NCBI GenBank assembly: GCA_964020155.1
Contig: OZ026567.1
Location: 2,335,430 to 2,399,429 of the forward strand
Length of the DNA stretch: 64,000 nucleotides
From: Chondrilla cf. caribensis
Lineage: Eukaryota > Porifera > Demospongiae > Chondrillida > Chondrillidae
Direction: 5' to 3'
The notes beneath the pieces are model-generated. The model ran no database searches, was not told the DNA's origin, and worked only from the letters and a program-made list of their open reading frames with translations. The position numbers and the translations under genes are program-made. This document shows positions 1-11,371 of the stretch, in pieces. Within the stretch, counting starts at the first letter, position 1. Each line of letters starts with the position of its first letter.

Positions 1-516
1 GGAGCATTATTTAGAATACCATTTTTAAGCGGGCAGCTCATTTACACATTGTCATTTCACTCCTGCATGAGAGTGGTCTGACCTACTGAACATGGACAAC
101 ATGTACTAATGACATCGGCATAAACACATATAATTCAAATATAACATAGAGTGAGGACAATCATGATGTGGGTAACAGGTGTATGAGGTATATCAGGTCC
201 AATCACTCATATTTCTTCATTATTGTAACTGACGAAGATCTTTGCAGTTGAAACATCTTGATCGCTCAATAATTACCCAGTCCCCTACCTACGTCGTAGT
301 AAGTATAAATTACTACAACTAAATTAAAATAAAATGTACTACTAAATTAATGGAGGCTTATCAGCATCACTGGGGGAAAATTGTTCATTTGAATACGATC
401 CAAAGCAATATTTCATTGTACTTGTGGTTGGTTGTATGCATCTTTTGACTTCAAATGAACAGATCTATATGTATCAGTAATGTATGTGTATATGTACAAT
501 AGCAACAAGACTCTAC
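1..516. other. 3' flank of the F-box/WD40 gene
   Basis: No coding exon can be supported here on either strand. The stretch is AT-rich. It lies downstream of the stop codon chosen for the minus-strand F-box gene. That stop overlaps a donor-like GTGAGT, so a further 3' exon in this stretch or beyond the window edge cannot be fully excluded. Confidence 0.5.
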
Positions 517-3456
517 TCACTGAGATTTCATGGCAACCGAGCCTCCAAGAAGTGTGTACTTGCTTTCAAGCATCTGCTTTCCCTCATGGGGTTTCCAACA
601 GTACACTCGCAATGAGTAGTCACTGGAACAGGATACTACCCGAAAGGGATCCTAGACACATGTACATCAATGATAGCTTGTGTAGTCTGTAGGATAGCTA
701 GCAGCTTGTGTTTGGAACAGGTGAACTTTTGGTGCCAATGAACAAAATATCACATTATAGTATTTACATTAAGCAAATTTAACATGGATACAGTAATACC
801 AGCACATTATGTATGTACCTTATACCTACACAGACTCTACATAGTTGAATTTTGCAGCCAATAGGCATTGTATTAATATAGACAGTATAAGGATGTACTA
901 ACAGGTATTACAGTATAGCATTCTTGTATCACAGAGCGCAAATCCATAGACTAAACAGGATTTGTCAGGACTAACATCCATGGGTACTATACCACACAAA
1001 ATATGGTACATCAGAACTTCCACAAGCTAAGCTTCCTTGTAGTACATCCTCGATACTGAGTGTGCAACTGGCACACAAGACAGAGAGGAGCTAGTTAGAA
1101 CAAACAACACACTCACCCCAAATAGTCCTTTGACTGCCCCTTTGTGGTCTCGAAACTGCTGCAGACACACACCCTCAGTAAAGTTCCACACTTGAATCCA
1201 GCCAACCGTGTCCCCCACCACCAAATACTCACCAGAGGGAACCATGGATTGAACAGAAGAATTCAGACGTAGTGCTTTTGTTGGATTTGACAGTGTGTAG
1301 CCATTCTCAGGAGCCCTCCAAGTGCCATAATTCTTTGTACATTCGGCCACCTTCCCCGCCAGGTCCCACACTTCAACCTGATTCCCACAGGCTATGGCCA
1401 ACTGACCACTCTGCTGCGGCAACCAACACAAGTGACGAGGTCCATCCACTCCAAATAGAGGCAGCCTACGTATCAGACCATGGGGAGCCCAAAGGTCCTC
1501 ATCATCAAACTGTGGAAGACCATGCACAATGGGCCCTCTGCGGTTGAGGACGAGGTGAGGGGCGGGGCTTCCCTGCTTCTCAAAATCCTTATTGAGTATC
1601 TTTATCACCCACACCTGCATATTGAGATACAGAAACACAATGATCACAAATTCACACGTTGTATGATTGTTCAAATGCCATTTGGTATAGTCTGGCGCGC
1701 TAGACCTCAACCTCTCATTACCGCGCGTGGGCGCGGTAGAGCGAGGAAGAGGTCTAGCAACTATTGTCAATTTCACACCTCGGTTCGACCAATGAAATCG
1801 CCGGCAACTGAAGTGACACCGCCAGTAATTGGCACTAGCCGCTCCGCGGGCGTTTAAAGAATAGGCGTGTAAACGACGTCTGGCCTTGGATTTACCTTTT
1901 TGCTGGCTGGAGAGATCCCAGTACCTCTGAAAGAGGGCAACAGTATCCGCTTCCTACGCTGCCAGCGCTGAACGCGCTGATCGACGAGCTGTACAATTCT
2001 GCTTCTCGTAGCAGCCATCTCTGTCTCCAGCCTCTCCACTTTCGCAGCCTGATTCCTGCAACGCTCGAAAAACACTATAATTATAGCGTTGCCTGGCAGT
2101 TTCAGAGAAATCTGGCTGATTTCGTCCAGTTTTCGACCGAGAACGGTCAGTGCGAGTGCCTCAGAGACCTTTCTCCTTGCCTTGCGCGGAACGTCAGCGG
2201 CAGCGCAGACGCAGCATGTTGTTTCTAAGTGACTAGCCTCTAATCCCTGCGCCATCTGTGTTGTATCCCTTCATCGAAGTCGTTTCAGCGCCCAAAATAC
2301 AACTCGCACCTTCGTCCGTACGTACTGTTGCTTATAAACGCCCCTGGCGATGATTGCGCAAGGTGTGAAATTGACAATAGTTGCTAGACCCTAGTTCTCA
2401 TTTTCGCCCCCACGCGATAATGAGAAATTGGGTCTAGCGAGCCAGAGTACATTTGGCATAGAACTGTAGGTTGTGTGCGTACACTGACCCCACCATAACC
2501 ACTACATACTCACCCCACCATACCGCTACATACTCACCCCACCATACCGCTACATACGGCTCACCCCACCATAACCACTATACACATACCCCGCCATCAT
2601 GACAACACCCACACTATCATCACCACTACAACACTAATCCCACCATAACCACTACACACTCACCCCACCATAACCACTACACACTCACCCACCATAACCA
2701 CTACACACTCACCCAACCATAACCACTACAGCATTCATCCACCATAACCACTACACACTCACCCACCATAACCACTACACACTCACCCACCATAACCACT
2801 ACACACTCACCCAACCATAACCACTACAGCATTCATCCCACCATCACCACTGCACACTCACCCAACCATAACCACTACACACTCACCCAACCATAACCAC
2901 TACACACTCACCCACCATAACCACTACACACTCACCCAACCATAACCACTACAGCATTCATCCCACCATCACCACTGCACACTCACCCCAACATCACCAC
3001 TTCTTCCACAGGCAGCAACAAGTCCAGACGTACTAACATCCATGGCCGTGAGAATACCCAGAGCACTGCCCTTCAGCACTCCTAGCTTAGCATAGTCCTT
3101 ACCAGCACTCCTTATCTCCACATTGCCATTGGACAGGCCAACCTGTATTAATTGATGTGTACATACACATACGTAAGTACTGTACGTACATACAGTATAT
3201 TATACATACATACCACCACACAAGCACATAGGTGGTAGGGAATAGTACCAAATATATAGACTAATAACAAGGATACCAAAGTATCTGCTCTTGTATTGTG
3301 ATACAAAAGGTCATCAATCTACTCTGAGAGTGTACACAACAGTGATCTCACTTAAACCATTCTAAATGTACATCACCATAATAAGAGATGTGAGATTCAC
3401 ACAAATGTTGTTGATGCAAGATACAGTTTATACATCACTTACAATGTCCACAAACA

Positions 3457-3512
<56 letters not shown>

Positions 3513-3520
3513 CACACACG

Positions 3521-3551
<31 letters not shown>

Positions 3552-6231
3552 TCAGGTACACCGGGGTTGTGGTAATGGTCATTAGTAACTGTAAATAGCT
3601 GTAATTACACATCTCTAAGTATGTATAATTGTAATGGAAATGTGATTTACTTTTCAAGCTGTGGTAAGTATAACGGCAGTTGATTACATTCAATTAAGCA
3701 ATTATTCATTTGCAATTGTGCATCAATGGCATCATGCATACACATACATTCATCATCCTTGTATTGTAATTGTAGTTTGCTCAAAGTACGTAGTTGTAAT
3801 GGAAGATGATCACATGAAGCTGTGATCATAATGGAGATGGGAATCAGTGTTTGAAATATCCAGGTAATTGCAATGGTAAATGATTACTTGTAAGATGTAA
3901 TCACCACAACACTGGTATACATTATATGTGGACATACCAACAACAACCATGATGTTGCCTTATCATCTTTCATAGATACATAGAACATCTTCACAGGTGC
4001 AACACCCTCATCACTGTCAACTCTGAAGGTGCTGCACAAACCCCACTCCTTGCTGCTGTAGACATGGACCAGACCGGACACCACACCCAGAGCGATGTGA
4101 TCAATGGAGGGATGGACTGCCACACAACAGGTTCGTTCCAGCACATCTCTCCACACAATGTCACCCTTCAAGAAGAACAATGAACAGAGGCAATTACAGG
4201 ATTACCAACTACCTTAAAAAGTCTGTTGTCGTCACAGAAATAGTAGCAAGAATACTGGCAGTAGTAGCCTAGGTGAGAATCAAAACCACTACAACAAATC
4301 CTAAAGGTATGTTTGTAAACATCTTAGATGCTTGCACATATTAGTGGAGCCACAGATAAAGTACACATACACATTAGCCAACACACCATGAAGGATTTGA
4401 TCTCGTGCAGTTGACACAAATCAACACTGCTAAGACAAGGTGTTAATGAGGCTAGAGTTGGGCAATATTTCAATATTTGTAGTAATTCACAATATCTGAT
4501 GGATATCAATATAATATCGTTATGTTGGATCAATAATAACATATGTTACATGATGTATCATGATATCTGACGCTACGCGTTATACCTGTAGCCTGCTTAA
4601 GTGTGCTACAGAAGCAATAAAGGTGATTTGCCACTTTATTTTTCTGTTGCATAACTAGACACCAGCCATGTGAAGCCATTGCTGACGTCCACAGAGGGGT
4701 TGAAGTGAGTGCACAAGCAATTGCATTTTATGGTCTAATATCGTGTAATATATTCTAATATATTGAGTTACATATATTGATATACATATTGATAGGAACT
4801 GATTACTACAGTGGATATTGGCCAGTACTGATAGATGTCTCACACAAACACACCACAAATTGACAGGGGAATACATACATACATACGCACGTACCTTATT
4901 GGCATTCCACACAATCACCGTCCCATTCTCATAGCAAGTCAACAAGAGAGGTAACAAGGGCTTCTCCCAGTTGACAGTGTCCCCTTGAACAAACACAGCC
5001 TGGGTCACAGGACTATCTTCACCTCTCAGTGTCTTTGCCTGTGAGGTAAATCAAAATCACATACATGTACGTACATGCATGACAAGAATGACAATCGATG
5101 AGATCTTTGTACTAGGGAGGCCACCAGCACATTGGACTTATACTAAGGGAGCCAGTAAATAAACAGTACAAAAGGCTGTAACTAACAACGAATATTTTCT
5201 CAACAATTGAATAAATTAATGAATGAATAAAAACAGTTGAATGTAAAATTTAAATATAGAGAATTGAAGACATGCGGATGAGGAAATAAGGACAATGGGA
5301 TACAACTAACTAAAGTGGTAAAATTGTGGCAATGGAGAGTTAACATTTACCTTGTAGTCAAATTTCGGTCTCCCTTCATCCATTCTGACATCCACGGTAG
5401 CACGAGCACTGTAATACCTCTTCCACCTGCGGGGACCCTCCTCCACATGGCTGATGTCACAAAATGTCCATCTTTGTATGCTGTGTCGTCTGAAATACAA
5501 AGCACATAGAACACATCACAATGAACATGTACATATACAAAAGCACATAAATCAACTCCACTTAGCAAGAGTCTACCAGCCTGCAGTTGTTTATCAATCA
5601 ATCAATCATTATTAAAGTTTCACCCTTGAAGGCTTGGCATTTTGAAGTATTTAGTACTTATTCCAAATTGTTGGGATTAAAATACCCACTAATGATTTTA
5701 CCTTAGTTAGTTATATGCCAATTACAAGTGGTAACGGTTCAATATGTGCATCTCAATCATTAGCATATATCTTAGTGCACACATGCATTTGTAGCATATG
5801 TTTCCAACCCCGTGTACATATTGCAATTGGGTAGCTACCATAATATTATAATAGTCTTTGGCCGCAGTGGGTGGGTGTACTAGCTGCAATCTACTGAAAC
5901 CATCCTTTATGGTTGATACTAACATGAAAATAAAGTGCAGCATGATTAAACAGGATATGCAGGACACGTAAGTTACTCAACCGTATGACTTACTGACTGT
6001 AGGCCCTCACCATTGACTTCACAAACCATCACCTACCTCCAAATATGTTCTACCGTCGATGCTTCGTAGAACTCCTGTGTATTATTGAGGAATCAATAAG
6101 ATCGGTAGATATGCAAGTCTTCAAGGCTGGGTTAAACTCACCCTGTTCACTAAAGATATAGGTACAAGGTTCTTTGGAGGCAGAAATTCAAAAACCGATA
6201 CAAGGCAATCGAATGGCAGGTTGAGCGCCAT
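517..6231 (-). CDS. F-box/WD40-repeat protein, FBXW12-like
   Basis: Predicted substrate receptor of an SCF (SKP1-CUL1-F-box) ubiquitin ligase: the F-box would bind SKP1 and the WD40 propeller the substrate. Exons on the minus strand: 6231-6142, 6074-6037, 5489-5351, 5038-4895, 4165-3938, 3142-2987, 1614-1117, 651-517; 475 aa. All junctions are GT..AG and phases agree throughout. The F-box is split over exons 1-2 (residues 4-43: LPFDCLVSVFEFLPP, then SLVNREFYE, ending HIWR). A tryptophan-rich linker with GPRRWKRYY follows. The WD40 blades include TVIVWNANK, NQVEVWDLAG, GWIQVWNF and a last blade SSDYSLRVYCW. Length and layout suit FBXW proteins of about 450-480 aa; the F-box/Trp linker and the last blades resemble FBXW12 as I recall it. 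Introns hold a (CA)n tract, a minisatellite and an inverted-repeat element. The final exon's TGA sits inside a donor-like GTGAGT, so the C-terminus is the least certain part. Confidence 0.85.
1674..2465. mobile_element. inverted-repeat (foldback-like) element carrying an ORF
   Basis: Two arms of about 105 bp, 1674-1780 and 2361-2465, are inverted copies of each other. Their inner 30 bp (1751-1780 against 2361-2390) are a perfect reverse complement and the outer parts are diverged but alignable. Each arm begins and ends with GCTAGACC/GGTCTAGC, so it can also fold on itself. The core is visibly GC-richer than the surrounding intron and holds a 133-codon ORF. The element lies in intron 6 of the F-box gene. 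No transposase is seen, so a non-autonomous DNA element or foldback element is the likely class. Confidence 0.7.
1854..2255 (-). CDS. hypothetical protein, 133 aa, inside an inverted-repeat element
   Basis: This is an uninterrupted ATG-to-stop frame filling most of the core between the two inverted arms, on the same strand as the host F-box gene. The predicted protein is basic. A probable helical stretch runs from about residue 30 to 95, with ARRKVSEALALTVLGRKLDE early and VERLETEMAATRSRIVQLV later, the latter with coiled-coil-like spacing. No signal peptide or membrane segment is evident. I do not recognise a family. A TATA-like TTATAAA lies about 80 bp upstream (2332-2338), near the inner end of the right arm. 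It could be a captured or element-borne gene, an intronless nested gene, or a chance frame in GC-rich DNA. Confidence 0.35.
   Translation of the reverse strand: MAQGLEASHLETTCCVCAAADVPRKARRKVSEALALTVLGRKLDEISQISLKLPGNAIIIVFFERCRNQAAKVERLETEMAATRSRIVQLVDQRVQRWQRRKRILLPSFRGTGISPASKKVNPRPDVVYTPIL
2488..2990. repeat. minisatellite, ~25 bp unit, built on a splice donor
   Basis: About twenty imperfect tandem units of the type CCACCATAACCACTACACAC plus TCACC. On the minus strand each unit reads as GTGGTTATGGTGGGTGAGTG, so most units contain GGGTGAGT, a strong 5' splice-site match. The array runs into the real donor of F-box exon 6 (exon ends at 2987), and the last bases of that exon belong to the final unit. 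Confidence 0.9.
3445..3552. repeat. (CA)n microsatellite
   Basis: Nearly uninterrupted CA dinucleotides with a few ACAT/ACGC breaks, in intron 5 of the F-box gene. The long Thr-His or Cys-Val frames across it are repeat artefacts. Confidence 0.95.
5588..5630 (-). mobile_element. possible LINE 3'-end scrap
   Basis: On the minus strand this reads ACTTTAATAATGATTGATTG with further GATT repeats, matching the 3' end (ACTTTAATAATATTGATTGA) of the LINE fragment ending near 7775. It would be a very short 5'-truncated insertion in intron 2 of the F-box gene. The match is short and partly simple repeat. Confidence 0.35.
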
Positions 6232-6257
6232 TTTTTACTAGACTATAATGTGCAGTA

Positions 6258-7052
6258 AGGTAGAACGGGGTATTTCCGGTCACTCTTCGAATTCAACGAT
6301 TTCGCTCGAGGAAAGCTCTTGAACTAGTAAACGAAAAGCAAGTTAACGATAGCCTCTTACGCTACTACATATATACTCATTCGCAGAGAAGAATAGCTCG
6401 GACCAGCCGCTCGCTTGTATGAGAAAATGAACTTTTTTAATACCACTGTAAAATCCCGGAATTAGCAGTTAACGGGGTATTTCCGGTCAATGGCTGAATA
6501 TGGGTGAAATTCAGATCTAAGTTGGCCGTAGAGACGCAGTTATGTATAAGACACATTTCTTCCTGTTCTGCTTTCTCTTATTCCGAGGTATTTTAAAGAT
6601 ACGCAAGTTCTCACTTGTTTCAAAACAATAGATCTTTATTACATTAATTTTCGTCGCCGCTTACGCAACGCTTCGTGTGAGCATAGATACTCCAACCTAG
6701 AGGTTGTTCTCACCATACCAATCGGCGAGAATCTACCTCAAAAGTGCTACGAAGTCTCCTCGAGGATTATACTTTAACTCTGCACAGTTTCATCTCAACG
6801 GATGCTCTTCTTTCGATAGCACGAAGGAAAAGTTTGAAGTTTTGTCAAGTAGCCGCGACGGTTTATCACTTACCGCTTTTAAAGGAGATGGCCGACTGGA
6901 ACACGAGAAGGGAGCAATTGACTTCGCTGTAAGGTATGTTGTAGCTAAGTGTTAACACTACCAGCACAGCGTTGAAGTTTTACTCGAAAGCTTAGTATTT
7001 TGGAGTAGCGAGCTGCCTTCTTACGAGTGACCGGAATTACCCCGCGTTACCT
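6258..7052. mobile_element. 795 bp TIR element with TA target site
   Basis: The ends are inverted copies over about 29 bp: AGGTAGAACGGGGTATTTCC at the left, and GGAATTACCCCGCGTTACCT at the right. TA flanks both sides. The duplicated segment at about 10112-10150 carries what looks like the unoccupied site: sequence matching the left flank, one TA, then sequence matching the right flank, without the element. An internal direct copy of the terminal motif lies near 6470. No transposase is visible; the 83-codon frame at 6704-6955 has no recognisable feature. TIRs plus TA suggest a non-autonomous Tc1/mariner-like element. It starts 26 bp upstream of the F-box start codon. Confidence 0.75.
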
Positions 7053-7199
7053 TATCTACGCCTATTGTGTCAAAAATGTATGGCTCTTATAATATAATGG
7101 GACCTTCTTGCCGGGGTGGGTCGGTTTTTTCTGTAAATACCTCTGAGATACTGTAACTGCTGTTGGGCATGGGGAAATCCGTTTGGCCTATTCGTTTGT

Positions 7200-7775
7200 A
7201 ACGGTCTGTTGCCGTATATAGGAGGATACTCAAAGAGATTGCTGACCTGAAGCTGGAATCGAGATGTGCATTAGTGAAAAAGAAAAGAGAGAGGTCAATG
7301 TTGATGAAGTTGAGAGGAGGAACAGCGGCATTCCAGGTTGAAGTTGGGAGATGGAGAGGGGTGAAAAGAGAGGAGAGAATATGCAAAGAGTGTCAGAGTG
7401 GGGAGATAGAAGATGTTTGCCACTGGCTGCTGCAATGTCCTGCCTGGGACCACATCAGACAGCCGCTGTTTACAGCACAAGCATTGAAAGACCTACCCGA
7501 AGGGGCAACTCTGGAGCAACGGACGGCAGTTATTCTATCTATTGCTTGTTCAAACAACTGTATTAGACGATGTATTAGCTCTATGTGGTATGCCCGTTTC
7601 AAGATGCAATGTTCATAACCTATTTCTTATTAATAATATTATTATATTTATTGTTTCTTATGTATGATAACCCAATTGCCATTGTATCTTGTGTAGTGCT
7701 ACATTGGACCTATCCGTGTCCTAGCACCTTATGGTGTGGTGCACTTTAATAATATTGATTGATTGATTGATTGAT
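7200..7775 (+). mobile_element. 5'-truncated non-LTR retrotransposon (LINE) fragment
   Basis: An open frame from about 7210 to 7618 encodes the very C-terminus of a LINE reverse-transcriptase ORF. It shows the typical MLMKLRGGT and GRWRG stretch, then a Cys-His knuckle (CKEC, about 12 residues, HWLLQC) followed by PAWDHIR. After the stop come about 155 bp of 3' UTR ending in GATT tetranucleotide repeats (TTGATTGATTGATTGATTGA), a common LINE 3' tail. Endonuclease and RT core are missing, so the copy is dead on arrival. It lies in the spacer between the F-box gene and the first FMO copy. Confidence 0.8.
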
Positions 7776-8090
7776 ATACGAGTCGAATCCCCGCGAACAA
7801 TGAATCACTTGCAAATCATTGAAAATTGAACACAACTTCAGAAGCACGCAAGAACTCTAGAACAAAGACACTTTGTTACACACACGTGGACATGGACCTG
7901 TCCACTGTAACTTATAAGGACTAATAGAATAGTTACAACTATAATTATTCTAAAGTTACAGTTAACACAACACATTCTAAGTACTAAAGTTCTTGCATAG
8001 TCACACGTTTACAAACGTATAATTTTGCTATATCTTATAGAGACCCAAAATTGATAATTCTAGCTCTTGATTTAAAGGCAATACCCTTCA

Positions 8091-8391
8091 ATTTCGTTTC
8101 TGTTCGAATCGCGTTTATGTGGGCCATGTGTGTTTCCGTTCGTAGCTGATGCTATGGTGGCCCACAAGGACACTTTCCGCCACAGCCGAATCGCCTGATT
8201 CGATCGCTTCGGTCGATTCGATAATATCTTCAGAAGAATCGGCAATGCCGAATCGCCCGATTGATGCAGGTTCTTCGCGCGAGAAATGAGAGCTGAAAAG
8301 CAAAAATTTTCGCAACGAAGAGTTCCAGTCAGTTACGAACAAATATAGGATGCATGCCCCGCAAACGCGATTCGAACACTGAAACAAAATT
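8091..8391. repeat. MITE-like inverted repeat, ~300 bp
   Basis: The left end, ATTTCGTTTCTGTTCGAATC, is mirrored at the right end by GATTCGAACACTGAAACAAA, giving terminal inverted repeats of roughly 35 bp. The interior is rich in small palindromes around GCCGAATCGCC. A diverged, shorter version lies at about 11090-11262 in the duplicated segment. The 90-codon minus-strand frame across it follows the palindromes and is not believed. Confidence 0.55.
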
Positions 8392-8559
8392 GACTGTAAG
8401 CCTCTTAATTACTATCATTTATGTGAGAATACGGTTGATACTCTACCTAAATAACTTATTAAATTAAAATATTAAAAAATAGCATATAGTTCTTCAGAGT
8501 TTTTAATTGCCTGGCCCAGTTTCATATTACTGAACCCTGGTCCTCTTCTGTGTTTGTAG

Positions 8560-9701
8560 AAGCAGTTCATAAGTGCACATAATGTGACTCCAAAGAAAAT
8601 TGCAGTAATTGGCGGTGGACCAGCTGGAGTGGTTACAACCAAGGTCCTTACTCAGTATGGGAATGATGTGATTGGTTTTGAGAAAAGCCCTACCCTTGGA
8701 GGACTTTGGCAATATCAAGATGAACCACAGAAGAAATATGCCACTTTGGCTGACAAATTGCAGCCATTGAATGCCTGCTATGAATCATTGCTGTTGAATA
8801 CATCAAAGCAGTTGAGTGCATTCTCTGATTATCCACCTAGTGATTCCATGCCAACATTTATGAAGCATGATCAATACCTGAAGTATCTACAAGACTATGC
8901 CGATTTCTTCAACATTGGGAACAAATTCAAGCTCAACAGTACAGTTGTACACTTGAACTGGTTCGCTCGTCCAAACTGCCATTTGCGTGGAATGTCCATT
9001 ACATTCAAGAGGATGGTGTTGAAAAAACTGAGAATTTTGACTTAGTAGCAATTGCATCAGGTGCCTTTCACCATCCTAATTGGCCCACAGTGAAGAATGA
9101 AGAACACTTCAAAGGGTTAACCATCCATTCAGAATCTGCTCAAGTGAGACGTGATGAGCTATTTGAAGGCAAGCGGGTTGTCATCATTGGAGGCAGCTTC
9201 TCTGGAGGTGAAACAGCAACCAATGCTATCAACGGTAAGGCAAAGAAAATCTACTGGACCCTTGACAGAAGTGAAGAAGGAAGAAACTACTGGCTCCTGA
9301 ATCGTCAGCCAAGTGTATCACCAAGAATGTCATGGGATCGCTTTAATACAAGAATGGACTCCATCATCAATTCAGCTGAATTTGGTAGCAAATTAGTGAA
9401 TGAGCTTCACCTGCTACACCAAGGCAGGAAGGAGAGCAGCATTGATACACTGACTGTTACGGACAAGCCCATTCTTACCTCAGTTGATACCATACAAAGA
9501 GGTGTGAGGTCAGGGTCCATTGAAATCATACCACCAATTGAAGCATTTGGCCACAATAGCTCTGATGTCCTCCTGAGAGATGGTACGAAGCTGAATGATA
9601 TTGATATTGTTGTCTATTGCACTGGGTATAGACAAAAATTTCCCTTTCTTGATAATATATGGCACCCTGATGATCAGGAAGTCAGCTGCATGTATCGAGG
9701 A
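8560..9701 (+). pseudogene. FMO copy 1, frameshifted and 3'-truncated
   Basis: Same main exon as the intact copies, beginning after the acceptor TGTGTTTGTAG at 8559 (in-frame start of exon: KQFISAHNVTPKK). It keeps the FAD fingerprint IAVIGGGPAG and the FMO motif region FKGLTIHS. A net 5 bp insertion near 8950 (TACACTTGAACTGG where intact copies have TACAACTGG) shifts the frame. Correct frame resumes in the downstream ORF from about 9045, which also carries a 6 bp insertion (extra Ser-Glu before SAQVRR). FMO homology stops abruptly at 9701, about 160 residues early, where sequence from the F-box gene begins. No first exon of the type seen at 17046 or 21891 was found upstream. Probably non-functional; the indel could be a sequencing error, the truncation could not. 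Confidence 0.85.
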
Positions 9702-10117
9702 GTGGGTGGGTGTACTAGCTGCCTTGTACTGAAATCAACCTATAGCTATGTGGTTGATACTAACATGAAATAAAGTGTAGCATGATTAAACAGGATATGC
9801 AGGACACATAAGTGACTCAACTGAATGAGATACTGAATGTAGGCCCTCACCATGGACTATACAAACCATCACCTACCTCCAAATATGTTCTACCGTCGAT
9901 GCTTCGTAGAACTCCTGTGTATTATTGAGGAATCAACAAGATCGGTAGATATGAAAGTCTTCAAGGCTGGGTTAAACCATACACCCTATAGGGTCTATGG
10001 TTAAACTCACCCTGTGCACTAAAGAGATAGGCACTAGGTTCCTTGGAGACAAAAATTCAAAAACCGATACAAAGCAATTGCAATCGAATGGCAGGTTGAG
10101 AGCAATCTTTTTGCTAT
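9702..10117 (-). pseudogene. partial copy of F-box gene exons 1-2
   Basis: This is a close copy of 5866-6240, in the same orientation. It covers part of intron 2, exon 2 with both splice sites, intron 1 and exon 1 of the F-box/WD40 gene. The start codon is lost (ATG to ATT on the minus strand), exon 1 carries a 6 bp insertion, and intron 1 a short palindromic insertion near 9978-10005. No downstream exons follow. It is the 5' stub left by a tandem duplication. Confidence 0.9.
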
Positions 10118-11345
10118 AAGGTATCAGATTCTGTAGTGTCAAAATCGGATGCCTCTTCAGTTATAATGGGTGGTTCTTAATTGCCAGCATAGATCTATGT
10201 TCCCAGGGTTGGTAGGTTTCTTTGACATGTAATACATCCTGTTCGCATGCATTCTTCAAATACTGTCAAATGATTGAAACTGGTGGTGCTTCAAGGACAG
10301 ACACCAAGGCCTGATGCAGCTTGGTACCAATAGTCAGCTTGGTTCACACTTGAAATTTGAGGTATTACATTATTATAGCTGTGGCTACAAGGACAGCAAG
10401 GAATTTGATGATAACACTGTTTGTGCTGTATAGGTGTGCAGCACCCATAGCAATTGTCATCCCTAATGACATGTCATAAAAGACCCTGTGACACCTAATA
10501 CCTAATGTAACATTTCTCTTCATATATTCCACCTGCAGATTTGGAGTGTATAGTCTTGATTCATTTATATTATATTGACTGCCATTCTGGTACTTGCTGA
10601 AAGTGAAGGATTCACTTACTTTATCTTCCTCCAGCTGAATTTGGATCTGGATTTAAATATGCTTCAGCTACTAGTGAGTTAATAGTCAATACCTTCTGCT
10701 CGCCTTCACTTTTATACCATGCACTCACTAAAAACTCTTACCGCAACGGTAAGACCAATTCTTCTAAGTAAAATGTTCCGCTCAGACCATTTAATCAAGA
10801 GACATACAATGATTAGCTCCAACATATCTACATAGTTGCCAACCGTCCCGAATAATCCGGGACATTCAGGAATTTTTCCATTGGTAACATGACCTGCACG
10901 GATTAGTGAAAAGAGTCCCGGATTTCTAACAATTTACTATAGTAACAGTAAAACCGGCCGCGGGTGGGAATCTGATTGTCTTTATTTGAATCGTCTTCAG
11001 AATTATTATCACAGTCAAGAAACAAGCGCTTCGACTCTATCCAGCTGTTTTATCGCCATTCTTCATTCTCTAGTGAAATGAAAATTCAGCCTGTTCAGGT
11101 GGCGTGTGTGCATGTGTGTTCCCGTTCGTAGTGGATGTGAATGGCACGAGATATCAGAGTTGAAAAGCAAAAACTTATCGCTCCGAAGAGTTTCATCAGT
11201 TACTAACGAAAATGAATCTGCCCCTCAAACGCAATTCGAACAGAAGCAAAATTGACAGTAAACCTCTTACTCTACCTGAGCCCTTTAAAACATTGAATTT
11301 AGCGTGTTCCTTTGAGTTTTGCACATGCAGTTTCATCACTGAAAT
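10118..11345. other. spacer, duplicated counterpart of 7053-8440
   Basis: No gene is supported. Its left part matches the sequence just right of the TIR element (shared GTGTCAAAA and ATAATGGG blocks). Its right part (about 11090-11290) matches 8100-8440. The LINE fragment and the TIR element are absent here, so both probably entered the first unit after the duplication. A short hairpin TCCCGAATAATCCGGGA lies near 10848. Confidence 0.55.
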
Positions 11346-11371
11346 CTCCGTCCCCTTCTGTATTTGTAGAG

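Noticed and set aside
480..692. 70-codon plus-strand frame
   Set aside because: It is antisense to the last WD40 exon of the F-box gene (651-517) and has no domain of its own.
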